The notes under the pieces were generated by a model that made no database searches, was not told the DNA's origin, and saw nothing but the letters and a program-made list of their open reading frames with translations. DNA of 64,000 bases from Pelagimonas sp. (GTDB taxonomy: Bacteria; Pseudomonadota; Alphaproteobacteria; Rhodobacterales; Rhodobacteraceae), in the NCBI GenBank assembly GCA_025210455.1, contig JAOARQ010000060.1, forward strand, positions 1 through 64,000. The letters run 5' to 3'. Both the position numbers and the translations under genes were made by a program. The number at the start of each line of letters is the position of its first letter. The first letter of the stretch is position 1. Positions 16,193-25,746 of the stretch are shown here, in pieces.

Positions 16193-18865
16193 TCAGGACA
16201 CAACCAGTGGCAAGGTCAGACGAAAGGCCGCCCCGCCCTGCCCCGGAAGATAGGAAATTTCGCCACCCAGCCGCATGACAATCTGCCGGCAAATCGCCAA
16301 CCCCAGCCCGGCCCCGCCAGCTTTTTGTTCCCCGACCCGGGCGAATTTCTCAAAAATCACATCCTGCGCTTCCGGTGCGATACCGGATCCATTGTCGATG
16401 AAATCAACAATCACCTCACCGGGCTGGCGGTGGATTTTGATCCGCAGCACAGGCTCTTGCGCATCACAATATTTCTGAGCATTGGCAATCAGATTGATAA
16501 AAACCTGACTAAGCCGTTCCAGATCCGTGGTCAGTTCTACCGCTTCAAATTCAGATCGACGCCGAATGTGCAAATTGCGCTCGGATTCAGGCAGGATCAC
16601 AGCCGCAACGGCGCGATCCAGCACGTCACTCAGGCGCCCGCGCGAAAGATTGAGATTGACCTGACCATTTTCAAGCACGCTCAGATCCAGAAGATCATCC
16701 AGCAATCGCGTCAGCCGCAGGGTTTCGTCATGAATAATCGACGCATATTTATGCGTTTCTTCTTCGGTCAGATCGTCAGTGTCGCGCAAAATTTCGGAAA
16801 AGGCGCGGATCGAGGTCATCGGTGTGCGCAACTCATGGCTGATCTGAGACAGAAAGGCATCTTTTTGCACCGACAGCCGGGTCAATTTATCATTGGCAGC
16901 GCGCAATTGCGCCGCGGTGCGCGAGAGTTCCTCGGATTGCATCTCAAGACGGGCAGAGTATTCCATGATCTGCGCAGTCTCATCCGCCACGGCCATCAGA
17001 TCTTCGACCGACACCGCCATGCCGCCGACGATTTGCCCTAGCATCGCATGGGCTGTGGCTGCCCCCACCGTACCAGCCAATTCACGTTCAAGCACCTGCA
17101 GAAATGCCGGGGTGGGTTCGGGCAAGTGCCCAGCAAGCCCTTGATTTTCAGCCTCGTGCTGAAATAGCGCCAGCGCCACCTGACTACCCAGAATCCTCTG
17201 CGACATTACCATGAGATCTTCGGCCTGCGCCGCCCCATGCGCCCAGCCGCGCGCGGTGCCGGGGGCCTGTTGCGGATTGACGAACTGCACCCCCTGAAGG
17301 CGCTCTAGTGGGCTGGGAAAGCTGGTCAGAGAAACGGCAAAAAAGGCAACCAAGTTCAAAGACAGGCTCCAAAGCAGCGTGTGCAAAATCGGATCCAGCC
17401 CGGAAATTCCAAACAACGCGCGCGGGTTCAGCCATGTGATGCCAAAGGGGCCGTTTTGGAAAAACTCGGACGAAAGCGCCACCCCCGGTCCAAAGCTGGG
17501 CAGATAGAGCGTATAAAGCCAGATGGCAAAACCAACGGTCAACCCAGCCAGCGCGCCGGATCTGGTGGCCCCGCGCCAGAAAATCCCCCCCAGCAGGACA
17601 GGCAAGACCTGCGCCACCCCGGTGAAAGACACAAGCCCAATGGTCGCTAATGCTTCGCCGCCGCCTGACAGCGCATAGTAGAGATAGCCCAGCGCCAGCA
17701 CGCCAGCGATAGAGACGCGCCGCGCGGTGATCACCACATTGCGCACATCACCTGAAACACTGGCGGTATCCTTGCTCAGCCACAGCCAGATCGGCATGAC
17801 GATATGGTTGGATACCATGGTCGACAGGGCAATGGCCGCGACAATCACCATAGAGGTGGCCGAACTGAACCCGCCCAGAAAGGACAACAGCGCCAATCCA
17901 TCGCGGCCATGCGCCAAAGGAACTGTCAGAACAAAAAGATCCGGGTTCGATCCGGGGGGCAAAGTATCCAGCCCCGTCACCGCGATCGGCATAATAAAGA
18001 GGCTCATCAGCAGCAGATAGAGCGGAAAAGCCCAGGCCGCCATGCGCAGCTGAGCGTCATTATCGTTCTCGACCACCAGCACCTGAAACATGCGCGGCAG
18101 GCACAAAAAGGCCGCGGCTGAAAGAAACATCAGCCCAGCCCAACGCCCGCCATCCACCTGCCAATGTCCCAGATCAGAGGCGTCAATCCGCGCCAATGTA
18201 TTCGAAATGCCGCCAGAAATGCCCCAGACAACAAAGGCCCCCACTGCCAGCAGCGCGGCCAGTTTCACCACCGCCTCAACCGCGATGGCCATGACCACCC
18301 CGTGATGGCGTTCATTGGCATCCAGACTGCGCGTCCCAAAGATAACGGTAAAAACCGCCAGCCCGGTGGCCACCCAAAAGGCCGTCAGCTGGGTTGGCCC
18401 CTGAACACCGGTTTCCGGGTTTTGGAAGACTTCAACGCTTAGAGTGACCGATTGCAGTTGCAGCGCAATATAGGGTGTTGTTCCAACAACTGCCAAAAGG
18501 GTCACCCCAACGCCCAGCAGGTTTGACTTGCCATAGCGGCTGGAAATCAGGTCAGCGATTGAAGTGATGCGCTGGCTGCGGCCGATCCGCACCAGCTTGC
18601 GCAGGATCCACCACCAGCCAATCATCACCAGACTGGGCCCCAGATAAATCGTGAGATATTCAAAACCGCTGCGCGCAGCAGACCCGACCGCGCCATAAAA
18701 TGTCCAGGCCGTACAATATATAGAAAGCGACAGCGTGTAGATCAGAGGCGAACGCAGCCAATCCCCGCGCCCATGCGATGCGGCCCGCTCTGCCACAAAG
18801 GCCACGGCAAACAGCAAAAGCACATAGACAACAGAAATCGCCGCCAAAGCGTTCAGCGCAGTCAC
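16193..18865 (-). CDS. Sodium:solute symporter-sensor histidine kinase fusion (CbrA-like)
   Basis: 890 residues. The first about 490 form a sodium:solute symporter (SSS/SLC5) domain with some 13 membrane helices. A STAC-like connector (about 575-610, FLQVLERELAGTVGAATAHAM) and a coiled coil follow. The HisKA domain has ISHELRTP with His677 as phosphorylation site, and the HATPase domain has IANAQKY, DNGSGI and GGAGLGLAI. It probably senses a solute through its transporter domain and phosphorylates the receiver encoded two genes upstream. GTG 18865 overlaps the preceding stop codon, so the three genes form one operon. The ligand is unknown. Confidence 0.9.
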   Translation of the reverse strand: MTALNALAAISVVYVLLLFAVAFVAERAASHGRGDWLRSPLIYTLSLSIYCTAWTFYGAVGSAARSGFEYLTIYLGPSLVMIGWWWILRKLVRIGRSQRITSIADLISSRYGKSNLLGVGVTLLAVVGTTPYIALQLQSVTLSVEVFQNPETGVQGPTQLTAFWVATGLAVFTVIFGTRSLDANERHHGVVMAIAVEAVVKLAALLAVGAFVVWGISGGISNTLARIDASDLGHWQVDGGRWAGLMFLSAAAFLCLPRMFQVLVVENDNDAQLRMAAWAFPLYLLLMSLFIMPIAVTGLDTLPPGSNPDLFVLTVPLAHGRDGLALLSFLGGFSSATSMVIVAAIALSTMVSNHIVMPIWLWLSKDTASVSGDVRNVVITARRVSIAGVLALGYLYYALSGGGEALATIGLVSFTGVAQVLPVLLGGIFWRGATRSGALAGLTVGFAIWLYTLYLPSFGPGVALSSEFFQNGPFGITWLNPRALFGISGLDPILHTLLWSLSLNLVAFFAVSLTSFPSPLERLQGVQFVNPQQAPGTARGWAHGAAQAEDLMVMSQRILGSQVALALFQHEAENQGLAGHLPEPTPAFLQVLERELAGTVGAATAHAMLGQIVGGMAVSVEDLMAVADETAQIMEYSARLEMQSEELSRTAAQLRAANDKLTRLSVQKDAFLSQISHELRTPMTSIRAFSEILRDTDDLTEEETHKYASIIHDETLRLTRLLDDLLDLSVLENGQVNLNLSRGRLSDVLDRAVAAVILPESERNLHIRRRSEFEAVELTTDLERLSQVFINLIANAQKYCDAQEPVLRIKIHRQPGEVIVDFIDNGSGIAPEAQDVIFEKFARVGEQKAGGAGLGLAICRQIVMRLGGEISYLPGQGGAAFRLTLPLVVS

Positions 18866-19152
18866 TCAAGCTCTCCGTCCTGGGTCTGGCCATTTTGCGA
18901 TGTGCGCAGGGCAAACACCAAAGCCCAGCCCACCAGAATCAGCCAGATCCAGACCATGAAGACAAAAACCAGACCACTAGAGGCCCGCATCGGGGTTTCA
19001 GAGACGCCCCAGAGCAAAGGGATGCTCCAAAGCATCATGCCCAGCAGCGGCAAGGCCCGCGCCGCATCCACCAGACGGCGGCGGCGATAAGTCTGGCGCT
19101 GCACAAATAGCGGCCCTGTATTCGCGTCGCTTTGCTGGCCTTCCGGGCTCAT
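18862..19152 (-). CDS. Small membrane protein between receiver and symporter-kinase
   Basis: 96 residues: a soluble N-terminus with a basic YRRRR patch, then two membrane helices (about 33-50 and 60-82). Start and stop overlap both neighbours by four bases (ATGA/GTGA), so the product is made in fixed ratio with the receiver and kinase. Position and size recall the small accessory subunits (DUF485/DUF4212-like) of SSS transporters, but no sequence signature of those was recognised. A helper subunit of the symporter-kinase is the simplest guess. Confidence 0.7.
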   Translation of the reverse strand: MSPEGQQSDANTGPLFVQRQTYRRRRLVDAARALPLLGMMLWSIPLLWGVSETPMRASSGLVFVFMVWIWLILVGWALVFALRTSQNGQTQDGELE

Positions 19153-19517
19153 GCTTCGGTCAGCCTGCGCACGGCTTCAAGCATTTCAGCATTGGAAAAG
19201 GGCTTAGTCATGAATTGGCTAACACCGGCGCGTTCCGCCATTTCACGATCTTTGGTCTGCCCACGCGCCGTCAGCATCAAAATCGGCAGCTCGGAATAAG
19301 CGCTGTCATCGCGCAATTCGCGCAAAATATCATACCCGGACCTGCCCGGTAGCATGACATCCAGAATCAACACATCGGGCTGGCGCGTACGCACCACATC
19401 AGCCGCATCCACGCCGTTGGAATGTGTCTGCACATCCCAGCCGTCGCGCGACAGGATGAACTTGATCGCCTCGATGATATTTGGCTCGTCCTCAACCAGC
19501 AAAACCTGACCGGCCAT
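19149..19517 (-). CDS. Single-domain response regulator (CheY-like receiver)
   Basis: 122 residues, only a receiver domain: acidic pocket VEDEP, phospho-acceptor Asp53 in LILDVMLPG, the LTARG switch threonine and Lys in MTKPF. There is no output domain. It is the first gene of the operon with the small membrane protein and symporter-kinase, and so is the natural phosphorylation partner. The signal must go on through protein contact or a phosphorelay to something encoded elsewhere. Confidence 0.92.
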   Translation of the reverse strand: MAGQVLLVEDEPNIIEAIKFILSRDGWDVQTHSNGVDAADVVRTRQPDVLILDVMLPGRSGYDILRELRDDSAYSELPILMLTARGQTKDREMAERAGVSQFMTKPFSNAEMLEAVRRLTEA

Positions 19518-19634
19518 GCGTTCCCCCGTTTACCCCCCGACCCCGATATCGTTTGAAGTCACGATATTTCTGCCAAGGCCTCAAAAAGCTTACGCCGTTT
19601 CCAAAGCCCCTGTCAAAATGATTGGTAAAGGTTT

Positions 19635-20939
19635 TTACACAGATCCGGACAGGATCGACCGTTCGGTGCGCGCATGACAGCTGTTGCGCGGGCAAACGCG
19701 ACAGGACACCCCCAGATTGCTGGGCTGTTCCGTGGCATTTGCAGGGTCAGGATGGGGGCGCACAAGCATATGTGCCTCAAACTGCGCGTCATTATTGACA
19801 GCAATTGGGCCAACCGGCGTGGCAATGGCATCCACCCAGACCCCGGCACCGGTTCGGCCCGGATGAATGGCCGGACGGGAAATAACCACCATCGGGCGAT
19901 TGAGCGCGTGATACAGCGGCCAAAGCGGACAGGCTGCGCCAAAGCGCGGCATGGGAAAATCAGGCAGCGGTTTGCGAAACCGCAGCACCCCAGCCGCATC
20001 ACAAATCGCCAACCCCACCGGATCAGGCAGCACAGTATCGGGCATGGCAGCCAACCTGCGCATCACAAGCGTAGGCTCTACCCCAAGCGCCTGCGCCAGC
20101 CGCACCGGATCCGGGCCCAGCTTTTCCAGCTTTTTCGCCAATTGAACCATGGGCAAAGCCCGTGCATCACGGTCATAGGCTTCCAGCCAGTCACTCAGTA
20201 GATCGCGTCCGATGGTCGACATGCCCTCAGAAAGCTGCGCCCGCGTCCGACCAACCGATTGGCCCTTTTCCAAAGCCTGCACATGATACTCGGTGCTTTC
20301 CAACACGCGGTCCAGTTCTTCCTGGGGGTTGCCCGTGGTAGAAGACGAGGCCTGATCGGACTCAAGATACGTCACCAGCCCGCGGCTGGTGTCTGCCAAG
20401 CGCGCGCTGTCTTCGTGAATATTGCGATGAAACCGTGCCTGCCAGTCAGCGTCGATTTCACCGGGTTCTGCCAGAATGGAGGCCGTGGAATGGATGGCGG
20501 CGACCGTGGTCAGCATCTCGTGCAGCGAGGTCGCCAGATGCGGATCATGGGTCATGCGGTCGGTCAGAGTTTCCACCGTGCGCTCCAGCGTGGAAATCCG
20601 CGCCCGGCAATCAGACAAAAGCTGCGCCCAGCCCGGAAAGCGACCGGCGAACTCATCCACACGATCAACCTCGGCCCCGGCCTGTTCCATGTCGGATGCC
20701 GCCTCGCGCAGGGTACTGATCAGCGCCGCCCCCGCCCCTTCGGTCAGCAAGGCGGGTTCCACCCTAAGAACTTCGGCGATGTCCAGCAGCAGTTTCCCGC
20801 CGATTCTTCGGCGATTATGTTCAATCAAATTGAGATATGAGGCAGAAATACCCGCCTTGCGTGCAAGACTGGCCTGTTTCATCCCGGCCGCCACACGTTT
20901 TTCGCGAATTCGGCTGCCTGTCAATGTGTCGCGGGGCAT
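19635..20939 (-). CDS. XRE-family regulator with DUF2083-type C-terminus
   Basis: 434 residues. An XRE helix-turn-helix occupies about 8-65 (IREKRVAAGMKQASLARKAG, then ISASYLNLIEHNRRRIGG). A long helical middle follows. The C-terminal ligand-binding part ends in a cysteine cluster CRVCPRNSC about 20 residues from the end, seen in the short-chain acyl-CoA responsive regulators (ScfR/RamB-like, DUF2083). It diverges from the ABC importer operon that starts at 21159, making that operon a candidate target. Start ATG 20939 has AGGAAAG before it. The effector is inferred only from the family. Confidence 0.82.
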   Translation of the reverse strand: MPRDTLTGSRIREKRVAAGMKQASLARKAGISASYLNLIEHNRRRIGGKLLLDIAEVLRVEPALLTEGAGAALISTLREAASDMEQAGAEVDRVDEFAGRFPGWAQLLSDCRARISTLERTVETLTDRMTHDPHLATSLHEMLTTVAAIHSTASILAEPGEIDADWQARFHRNIHEDSARLADTSRGLVTYLESDQASSSTTGNPQEELDRVLESTEYHVQALEKGQSVGRTRAQLSEGMSTIGRDLLSDWLEAYDRDARALPMVQLAKKLEKLGPDPVRLAQALGVEPTLVMRRLAAMPDTVLPDPVGLAICDAAGVLRFRKPLPDFPMPRFGAACPLWPLYHALNRPMVVISRPAIHPGRTGAGVWVDAIATPVGPIAVNNDAQFEAHMLVRPHPDPANATEQPSNLGVSCRVCPRNSCHARTERSILSGSV

Positions 20940-21158
20940 ATGCTTTCCTGCGCCTAATCAATGGGTTTCTGCGGCGCAGTATAAATAGATTTACAGAATA
21001 CCATAGACTACTTTTCAAACTTTGACAAAAAAAGCCTTCTTTCAAAAGCCCTTGTTGCGCAGTTTTCTTACCCCCTGTCATACTGGATTTGCACAAATGC
21101 GTGCCGTGATCGGTATTGAGGAGTACCCGATCACATTTCACGAAACGGGAGGAATTTC

Positions 21159-22505
21159 ATGTCCAAGACCAACCTGACACGTCGTGGCGTGCTCAAATCC
21201 GGCGCATTGACCGGTGCTGGTGTCGCTCTGCCGACCATCTTCACAGCGTCGAGCGCAGCAGCCTACACCAACGAGCCCACTGGCAGCTCGGTGACCCTGG
21301 GCTTCAACGTACCCCAGACCGGCCCCTACGCCGATGAGGGCGCAGACGAACTGCGCGCATATGAGCTGGCTGTCGAGCACCTGAACGGTGGCGGCGATGG
21401 CGGCATGATGAACACCTTCAGTTCGAAGGCGCTCAAGGGCAACGGCATCCTGGGCAAGAAAGTCGAATATGTAACTGGTGATACCCAGACCAAATCGGAC
21501 GCAGCCCGCGCTTCGGCCAAATCGATGATCGAAAAAGACGGCGCAGTCATGATCTCGGGCGGTTCGTCTTCGGGCGTGGCGATCGCGGTTCAGGGCCTGT
21601 GCCAGGAAGCTGGCGTGATCTTCATGGCGGGTCTGACCCACTCGAACGACACCACCGGCAAAGACAAGAAAGCCAACGGCTTCCGTCACTTCTTTAACGG
21701 CTACATGTCGGGCGCGGCTCTGGCGCCGGTTCTGAAATCGCTTTATGGCGATGACCGCAAAGCCTATCACCTGACCGCAGACTACACCTGGGGCTGGACT
21801 CAGCAGGAATCCATCGCAGCCGCGACCGAAGCGCTGGGTTGGGAAACCGTCAACAACGTGCTGACACCACTGGCTTCGACTGACTTCTCGTCCTATATCG
21901 CACCAGTTCTGAACTCGGGTGCGGATGTTCTGGTTCTGAACCACTACGGCGGCAACATGGTGAACTCGCTGACCAACGCGGTTCAGTTCGGCCTGCGCAA
22001 CAAAGAAGTCAACGGCAAGAACTTTGAGATCGTTGTGCCGCTCTTCTCGCGCCTGATGGCACGTGGTGCGGGTGAAAACATCAAAGGCATCGTTGGCTCG
22101 ACCAACTGGCACTGGTCGCTGCAGGATGAAGGTTCGAAAGCCTTCGTTAAGTCCTTCGGCACCAAATACGGCTTCCCGCCGTCACAGGCCGCGCACACCT
22201 GCTATGTTCAGACCCTGCTCTATGCAGACGCCTGTGAGCGTGCGGGCACCTTCAACCCTTGTGGCGTTGCCGAAGCTCTGGAAGGCTTTGAGTTCGACGG
22301 CATGGGCAACGGCAAGACCCTGTATCGTGCCGATGACCACCAGTGCTTCAAAGACGTGCTGGTTGTGAAGGGCAAAGAGAACCCGACCTCCGAATTCGAC
22401 CTTCTGGAAGTTGTCGAAGTTACACCGGCGGCTCAGGTCACCTATGCAGCGGATCACCCAATGTTCGCAGGTGGCGCGCTGGGATCGTGCAACTCGGGCG
22501 CATAA
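21159..22505 (+). CDS. ABC transporter substrate-binding protein (branched-chain amino acid/amide type), Tat-exported
   Basis: 448 residues. The N-terminus TRRGVLKSG followed by a hydrophobic stretch and ASSAAA is a twin-arginine signal peptide. The mature part is a periplasmic type I binding protein (LGFNVPQTGPYADEGADELR, MISGGSSSGVAIA, LTADYTWGW) of the Leu/Ile/Val-binding and amide-binding clan. It heads a five-gene importer operon. Codon choice is very G/C-ending, suggesting high expression. Ligand is uncertain: amino acids, urea or short amides are possible. ATG 21159 has GGAGG nine bases upstream. Confidence 0.9.
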   Translation: MSKTNLTRRGVLKSGALTGAGVALPTIFTASSAAAYTNEPTGSSVTLGFNVPQTGPYADEGADELRAYELAVEHLNGGGDGGMMNTFSSKALKGNGILGKKVEYVTGDTQTKSDAARASAKSMIEKDGAVMISGGSSSGVAIAVQGLCQEAGVIFMAGLTHSNDTTGKDKKANGFRHFFNGYMSGAALAPVLKSLYGDDRKAYHLTADYTWGWTQQESIAAATEALGWETVNNVLTPLASTDFSSYIAPVLNSGADVLVLNHYGGNMVNSLTNAVQFGLRNKEVNGKNFEIVVPLFSRLMARGAGENIKGIVGSTNWHWSLQDEGSKAFVKSFGTKYGFPPSQAAHTCYVQTLLYADACERAGTFNPCGVAEALEGFEFDGMGNGKTLYRADDHQCFKDVLVVKGKENPTSEFDLLEVVEVTPAAQVTYAADHPMFAGGALGSCNSGA

Positions 22506-22512
22506 GGTCTGT

Positions 22513-22538
22513 GGTGCGCGCCCAAGGTGGCGCGCACC
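22513..22538 (+). other. Stable stem-loop after the binding-protein gene
   Basis: GGTGCGCGCC and GGCGCGCACC form a perfect 10-base-pair stem with a 6-base loop just after the stop codon. No T-run follows, so read-through into the permease gene remains possible. Such structures commonly protect binding-protein mRNA and raise its yield relative to the membrane subunits. Confidence 0.6.
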
Positions 22539-22665
22539 CAACCGGCCCGGGCGCCAGTGGCGGCTGATCTCTGGCCAACCTTCTTAACGCAATCCGGCAT
22601 CTAACCATGCACGCCCATAGCTGATCGCTTTGGGCGACGGGTTACCTTCATCCAGTGGTGGGGCA

Positions 22666-23673
22666 ATGGACGCATTCCTTCTTCAAATTCTCAACGGGCT
22701 CGACAAGGGCTCGGCCTATGCGCTGATTGCGCTGGGGCTTACACTCATCTTCGGCACCTTGGGCGTCGTAAACTTCGCCCACGGGGCGCTGTTCATGATC
22801 GGCGCCTTCTGTTCCGTCTTCCTTCAGCGTCTGCTGAGCCTGTCCTACGAGACAATCGACCCAACCAAGACCGACTTTCTGGGCAATCCGGCCAAGGTCA
22901 AAACCCCCTATGTCGAAAGCTGGTTCGGGCCAGAGTTAGGCGGCGTGATCATAGACTGGTCTGTTCCGCTGGCGGTGCTCTTTGCTATCCCGGTGATGCT
23001 TGTGGTTGGCTATGTGATGGAACGCGGGCTGATCAAACACTTCTACAAGCGCGAACATGCTGACCAGATCCTCGTGACCTTTGGTCTGGCGATTGTTCTG
23101 CAAGAGGTGATCAAATACTTCTACGGTGCGAACCCAATTCAGACCCCTGCCCCGGACGCGTGGTCTGGCGTGGCCCATCTGACCGATACCATCGTCTATC
23201 CCGTCTGGCGGATCGTTTATTTCTTCTTTGCTGTGGTCATCATCGGCGGCGTCTTTGCCTTCTTGCAGTTCACCACCTTCGGGATGGTTGTGCGCGCAGG
23301 CATGGCAGATCGCGAAACCGTGGGCCTGCTGGGCATCGACATCGACAAACGCTTTACCCTGATGTTTGGCCTTGCCGCCGCTGTCGCAGGCTTGGCGGGC
23401 GTGATGTACGGGCCAATCAACGCGCCCAACTATCACATGGGCATGGACTTCCTCGTGCTGTCCTTTGTTGTGGTGGTTGTTGGCGGCATGGGGTCGCTTC
23501 CCGGTGCGGTTGCCGCAGGTTTCCTGCTGGGCATCCTTGAAAGCTTTGCCTCAATGGACTGGGCGACGACGCTTATTCCCGGCATCAACCAGATCATCAT
23601 CTACCTTGTCGCCATTGTCATTCTTCTGGTCCGCCCGCGCGGCCTGATGGGCAAAAAAGGCGTGATGGAGTAA
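22666..23673 (+). CDS. Branched-chain amino acid-type ABC permease (LivH family)
   Basis: 335 residues with about eight membrane helices. LivH signatures: [30 protein letters not shown] and [12 protein letters not shown]. One half of the inner-membrane channel for the ligand of the preceding binding protein. The start ATG 22666 follows GGTGGGG; a GTG/ATG-type extension upstream to 22630 is less likely. An insert of about 60 residues after the second helix ([19 protein letters not shown]) is longer than in E. coli LivH. Confidence 0.88.
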   Translation: MDAFLLQILNGLDKGSAYALIALGLTLIFGTLGVVNFAHGALFMIGAFCSVFLQRLLSLSYETIDPTKTDFLGNPAKVKTPYVESWFGPELGGVIIDWSVPLAVLFAIPVMLVVGYVMERGLIKHFYKREHADQILVTFGLAIVLQEVIKYFYGANPIQTPAPDAWSGVAHLTDTIVYPVWRIVYFFFAVVIIGGVFAFLQFTTFGMVVRAGMADRETVGLLGIDIDKRFTLMFGLAAAVAGLAGVMYGPINAPNYHMGMDFLVLSFVVVVVGGMGSLPGAVAAGFLLGILESFASMDWATTLIPGINQIIIYLVAIVILLVRPRGLMGKKGVME

Positions 23674-23677
23674 GACT

Positions 23678-24880
23678 ATGTTCGGACTGGATAAAAAAGA
23701 TACAACCCTGCTGATCATTGTCGCCATTCTGACGATGTTCGCCCCCTTCATCCTGAACCCCTTCCCCGAGGGCTCTGGCCTGGCGCAATTCAACGCGGGG
23801 TATCCTGACCTGATGCAGCGCTTTGTGATCTTCGGGATCTTCGCCATCGGGTTCAACATCCTCTTTGGCCTTACCGGCTACCTGTCCTTTGGCCATGCGG
23901 CCTTTCTGGGTGTGGGATCCTATTCGGCGGTCTGGATGTTCAAACTTCTGAGCATGAATATCCTGCCAGCGATCATCTTGTCGGTGATCATTGCCGGGGT
24001 CTTTGCACTGGTCATTGGCTATGTCTCGCTGCGCCGCACAGGGATCTATTTTTCGATCCTGACGCTGGCGTTTGCGCAGATGTCCTTTGCGCTGGCCTAT
24101 TCGGTGCTGACACCGATCACCAACGGTGAGACCGGTCTGCAGGTGACACTGGATGATCCGCGTATTCTGGGCCAGTCGGTCACCGCGGATGGGTCTATCC
24201 CCGTGACCAACCTGTTTGGTCTGGAGATGCGCTCGGCCTTCAACCTTGAGATCGGCCCCTGGCTGTTCACCTTTTCGGCTGGATACTATGTCTGTGCCAT
24301 CGTGATGCTGCTGGCCTTCTACCTGTCGATCCGCATCTTCCGTTCGCCCTTTGGCCTGATGCTGCGTGCGATCAAATCGAACCAGCAGCGCCTGAACTAT
24401 ACAGGCCTGAACCCAAAGCCCTACACACTGGCGGCCTTTGTGATCTCGGGCATGTATGCTGGTCTGGCCGGTGGTCTGATGGCCGCGATGGACCCGCTTG
24501 CAGGCGCTGAGCGCATGCAGTGGACAGCATCGGGCGAAGTGGTTCTGATGACCATTCTGGGTGGTGTCGGAACGCTGATCGGCCCGGTACTGGGCGCAGG
24601 CATGATCAAATACTTCGAGAACATCTTCTCCAAGATCAACGACAACGTTCTGCACGGCTGGTTCAGCTTTCTGCCTGATGGTCTGGAAGACACCGTTGTG
24701 TTCATCCTGCACCCCTTTGTGGGCAAGGGCTGGCACCTGACACTGGGCATCATCTTTATGCTGGTTGTGACCTTCCTGCCGGGTGGTCTGGTCGAAGGGG
24801 GTCAGCGGATCGCGCGCATGTTCAAGCGCAAGCCCCAGGACGACGACGCCCAAGCTGGCAAAACAGAGCCTGCGGAATAA
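23678..24880 (+). CDS. Branched-chain amino acid-type ABC permease (LivM family)
   Basis: 400 residues with about ten membrane helices; signatures [17 protein letters not shown] and [13 protein letters not shown] match LivM. It begins 4 bases after the LivH stop, so is translationally coupled. It pairs with LivH to form the transport channel. The cytoplasmic end is charged ([12 protein letters not shown]). Overall length and loop order are standard. Confidence 0.88.
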   Translation: MFGLDKKDTTLLIIVAILTMFAPFILNPFPEGSGLAQFNAGYPDLMQRFVIFGIFAIGFNILFGLTGYLSFGHAAFLGVGSYSAVWMFKLLSMNILPAIILSVIIAGVFALVIGYVSLRRTGIYFSILTLAFAQMSFALAYSVLTPITNGETGLQVTLDDPRILGQSVTADGSIPVTNLFGLEMRSAFNLEIGPWLFTFSAGYYVCAIVMLLAFYLSIRIFRSPFGLMLRAIKSNQQRLNYTGLNPKPYTLAAFVISGMYAGLAGGLMAAMDPLAGAERMQWTASGEVVLMTILGGVGTLIGPVLGAGMIKYFENIFSKINDNVLHGWFSFLPDGLEDTVVFILHPFVGKGWHLTLGIIFMLVVTFLPGGLVEGGQRIARMFKRKPQDDDAQAGKTEPAE

Positions 24881-24892
24881 GGAGAGGCACCC

Positions 24893-25654
24893 ATGGGAAT
24901 TCTTGAAGTCAAAGACGTGGGGAAACGCTTCGGTGGCCTTCAGGCGCTGTCGGATGTGAACCTCTCGGTGCAGGAAAACACCTGCCATGCGATCATCGGG
25001 CCAAACGGGGCGGGCAAATCAACCCTGCTGAACTGCCTTGTCGGCAAACTGATCCCCGACACCGGCAGTGTGATGTTCCAGAACCAATCGGTTCTGGGGC
25101 GCACCCCGCATGAAATCAACCAGATGGGCATCAGCCGCGTTTTCCAGACCCCCGAGATCTTTGGTGATCTGACCGTGATGGAAAACATGATGATCCCGCT
25201 GTTTGCAAAACGCGACGGGGCCTATCGTCTGCACGCCATTGAATCGGTGGGCAACGAAAAGGATCTGGTCCAGCAGGCCGAGCAGATGCTCGCTGAGGTC
25301 AATATGCAGGACAAGCGCAACATGCATGCGGCGTCAATGTCACGCGGGGATAAGCGTCGTCTGGAAATGGCCATGTGTCTGGTGCAGGAACCCAAGCTGC
25401 TGTTGCTGGATGAACCCACCGCCGGGATGGCGCGGGCGGATACCAACAACACCATCGACCTGCTGATCGAAATCAAGGAACAGCGCGATATCACCATCGC
25501 CATCATTGAGCACGATATGCATGTGGTTTTCTCGCTGGCGGATCGGATTACCGTTCTGGCGCAGGGCACCCCGCTGGTCGAGGACAGCCCGGAAAACATC
25601 AAAGGGCATCCCAAGGTCCAAGAGGCCTATCTGGGTGAAACCCAGCAGGTCTGA
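24893..25654 (+). CDS. ABC transporter ATPase (LivG family)
   Basis: 253 residues with Walker A GPNGAGKST (about 36-44), a signature-region MSRGDKRRLEMAM and Walker B LLLLDEPTAGM. The canonical LSGGQ is replaced by MSRGD, a known variation in some LivG proteins. The C-terminal end (GHPKVQEAYLG) is typical. It energises import together with the LivF-type ATPase encoded next. GGAGAGG precedes ATG 24893. Confidence 0.88.
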   Translation: MGILEVKDVGKRFGGLQALSDVNLSVQENTCHAIIGPNGAGKSTLLNCLVGKLIPDTGSVMFQNQSVLGRTPHEINQMGISRVFQTPEIFGDLTVMENMMIPLFAKRDGAYRLHAIESVGNEKDLVQQAEQMLAEVNMQDKRNMHAASMSRGDKRRLEMAMCLVQEPKLLLLDEPTAGMARADTNNTIDLLIEIKEQRDITIAIIEHDMHVVFSLADRITVLAQGTPLVEDSPENIKGHPKVQEAYLGETQQV

Positions 25655-25662
25655 ACCTCTGC

Positions 25663-25684
25663 GGGATGCGGTGATCTGCATCCC
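25663..25684 (+). other. Stem-loop between the two ATPase genes
   Basis: GGGATGC and GCATCCC form a 7-base-pair stem with an 8-base loop in the 92-base gap between the LivG and LivF genes. No T-run follows, so it is probably a processing or stability element in the operon mRNA. Confidence 0.35.
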
Positions 25685-25746
25685 GTCACATCGCAACACC
25701 GCAGGGCGCGGCACGCCGCCCCTTCCCTCCGCAAAGAGGTATCACC

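Noticed and set aside
23618-24988. Long minus-strand open frame opposite the LivM-type permease
   Set aside because: Antisense to a clear transporter gene; composition (His, Gln, Asp, Arg) is typical of a shadow frame.
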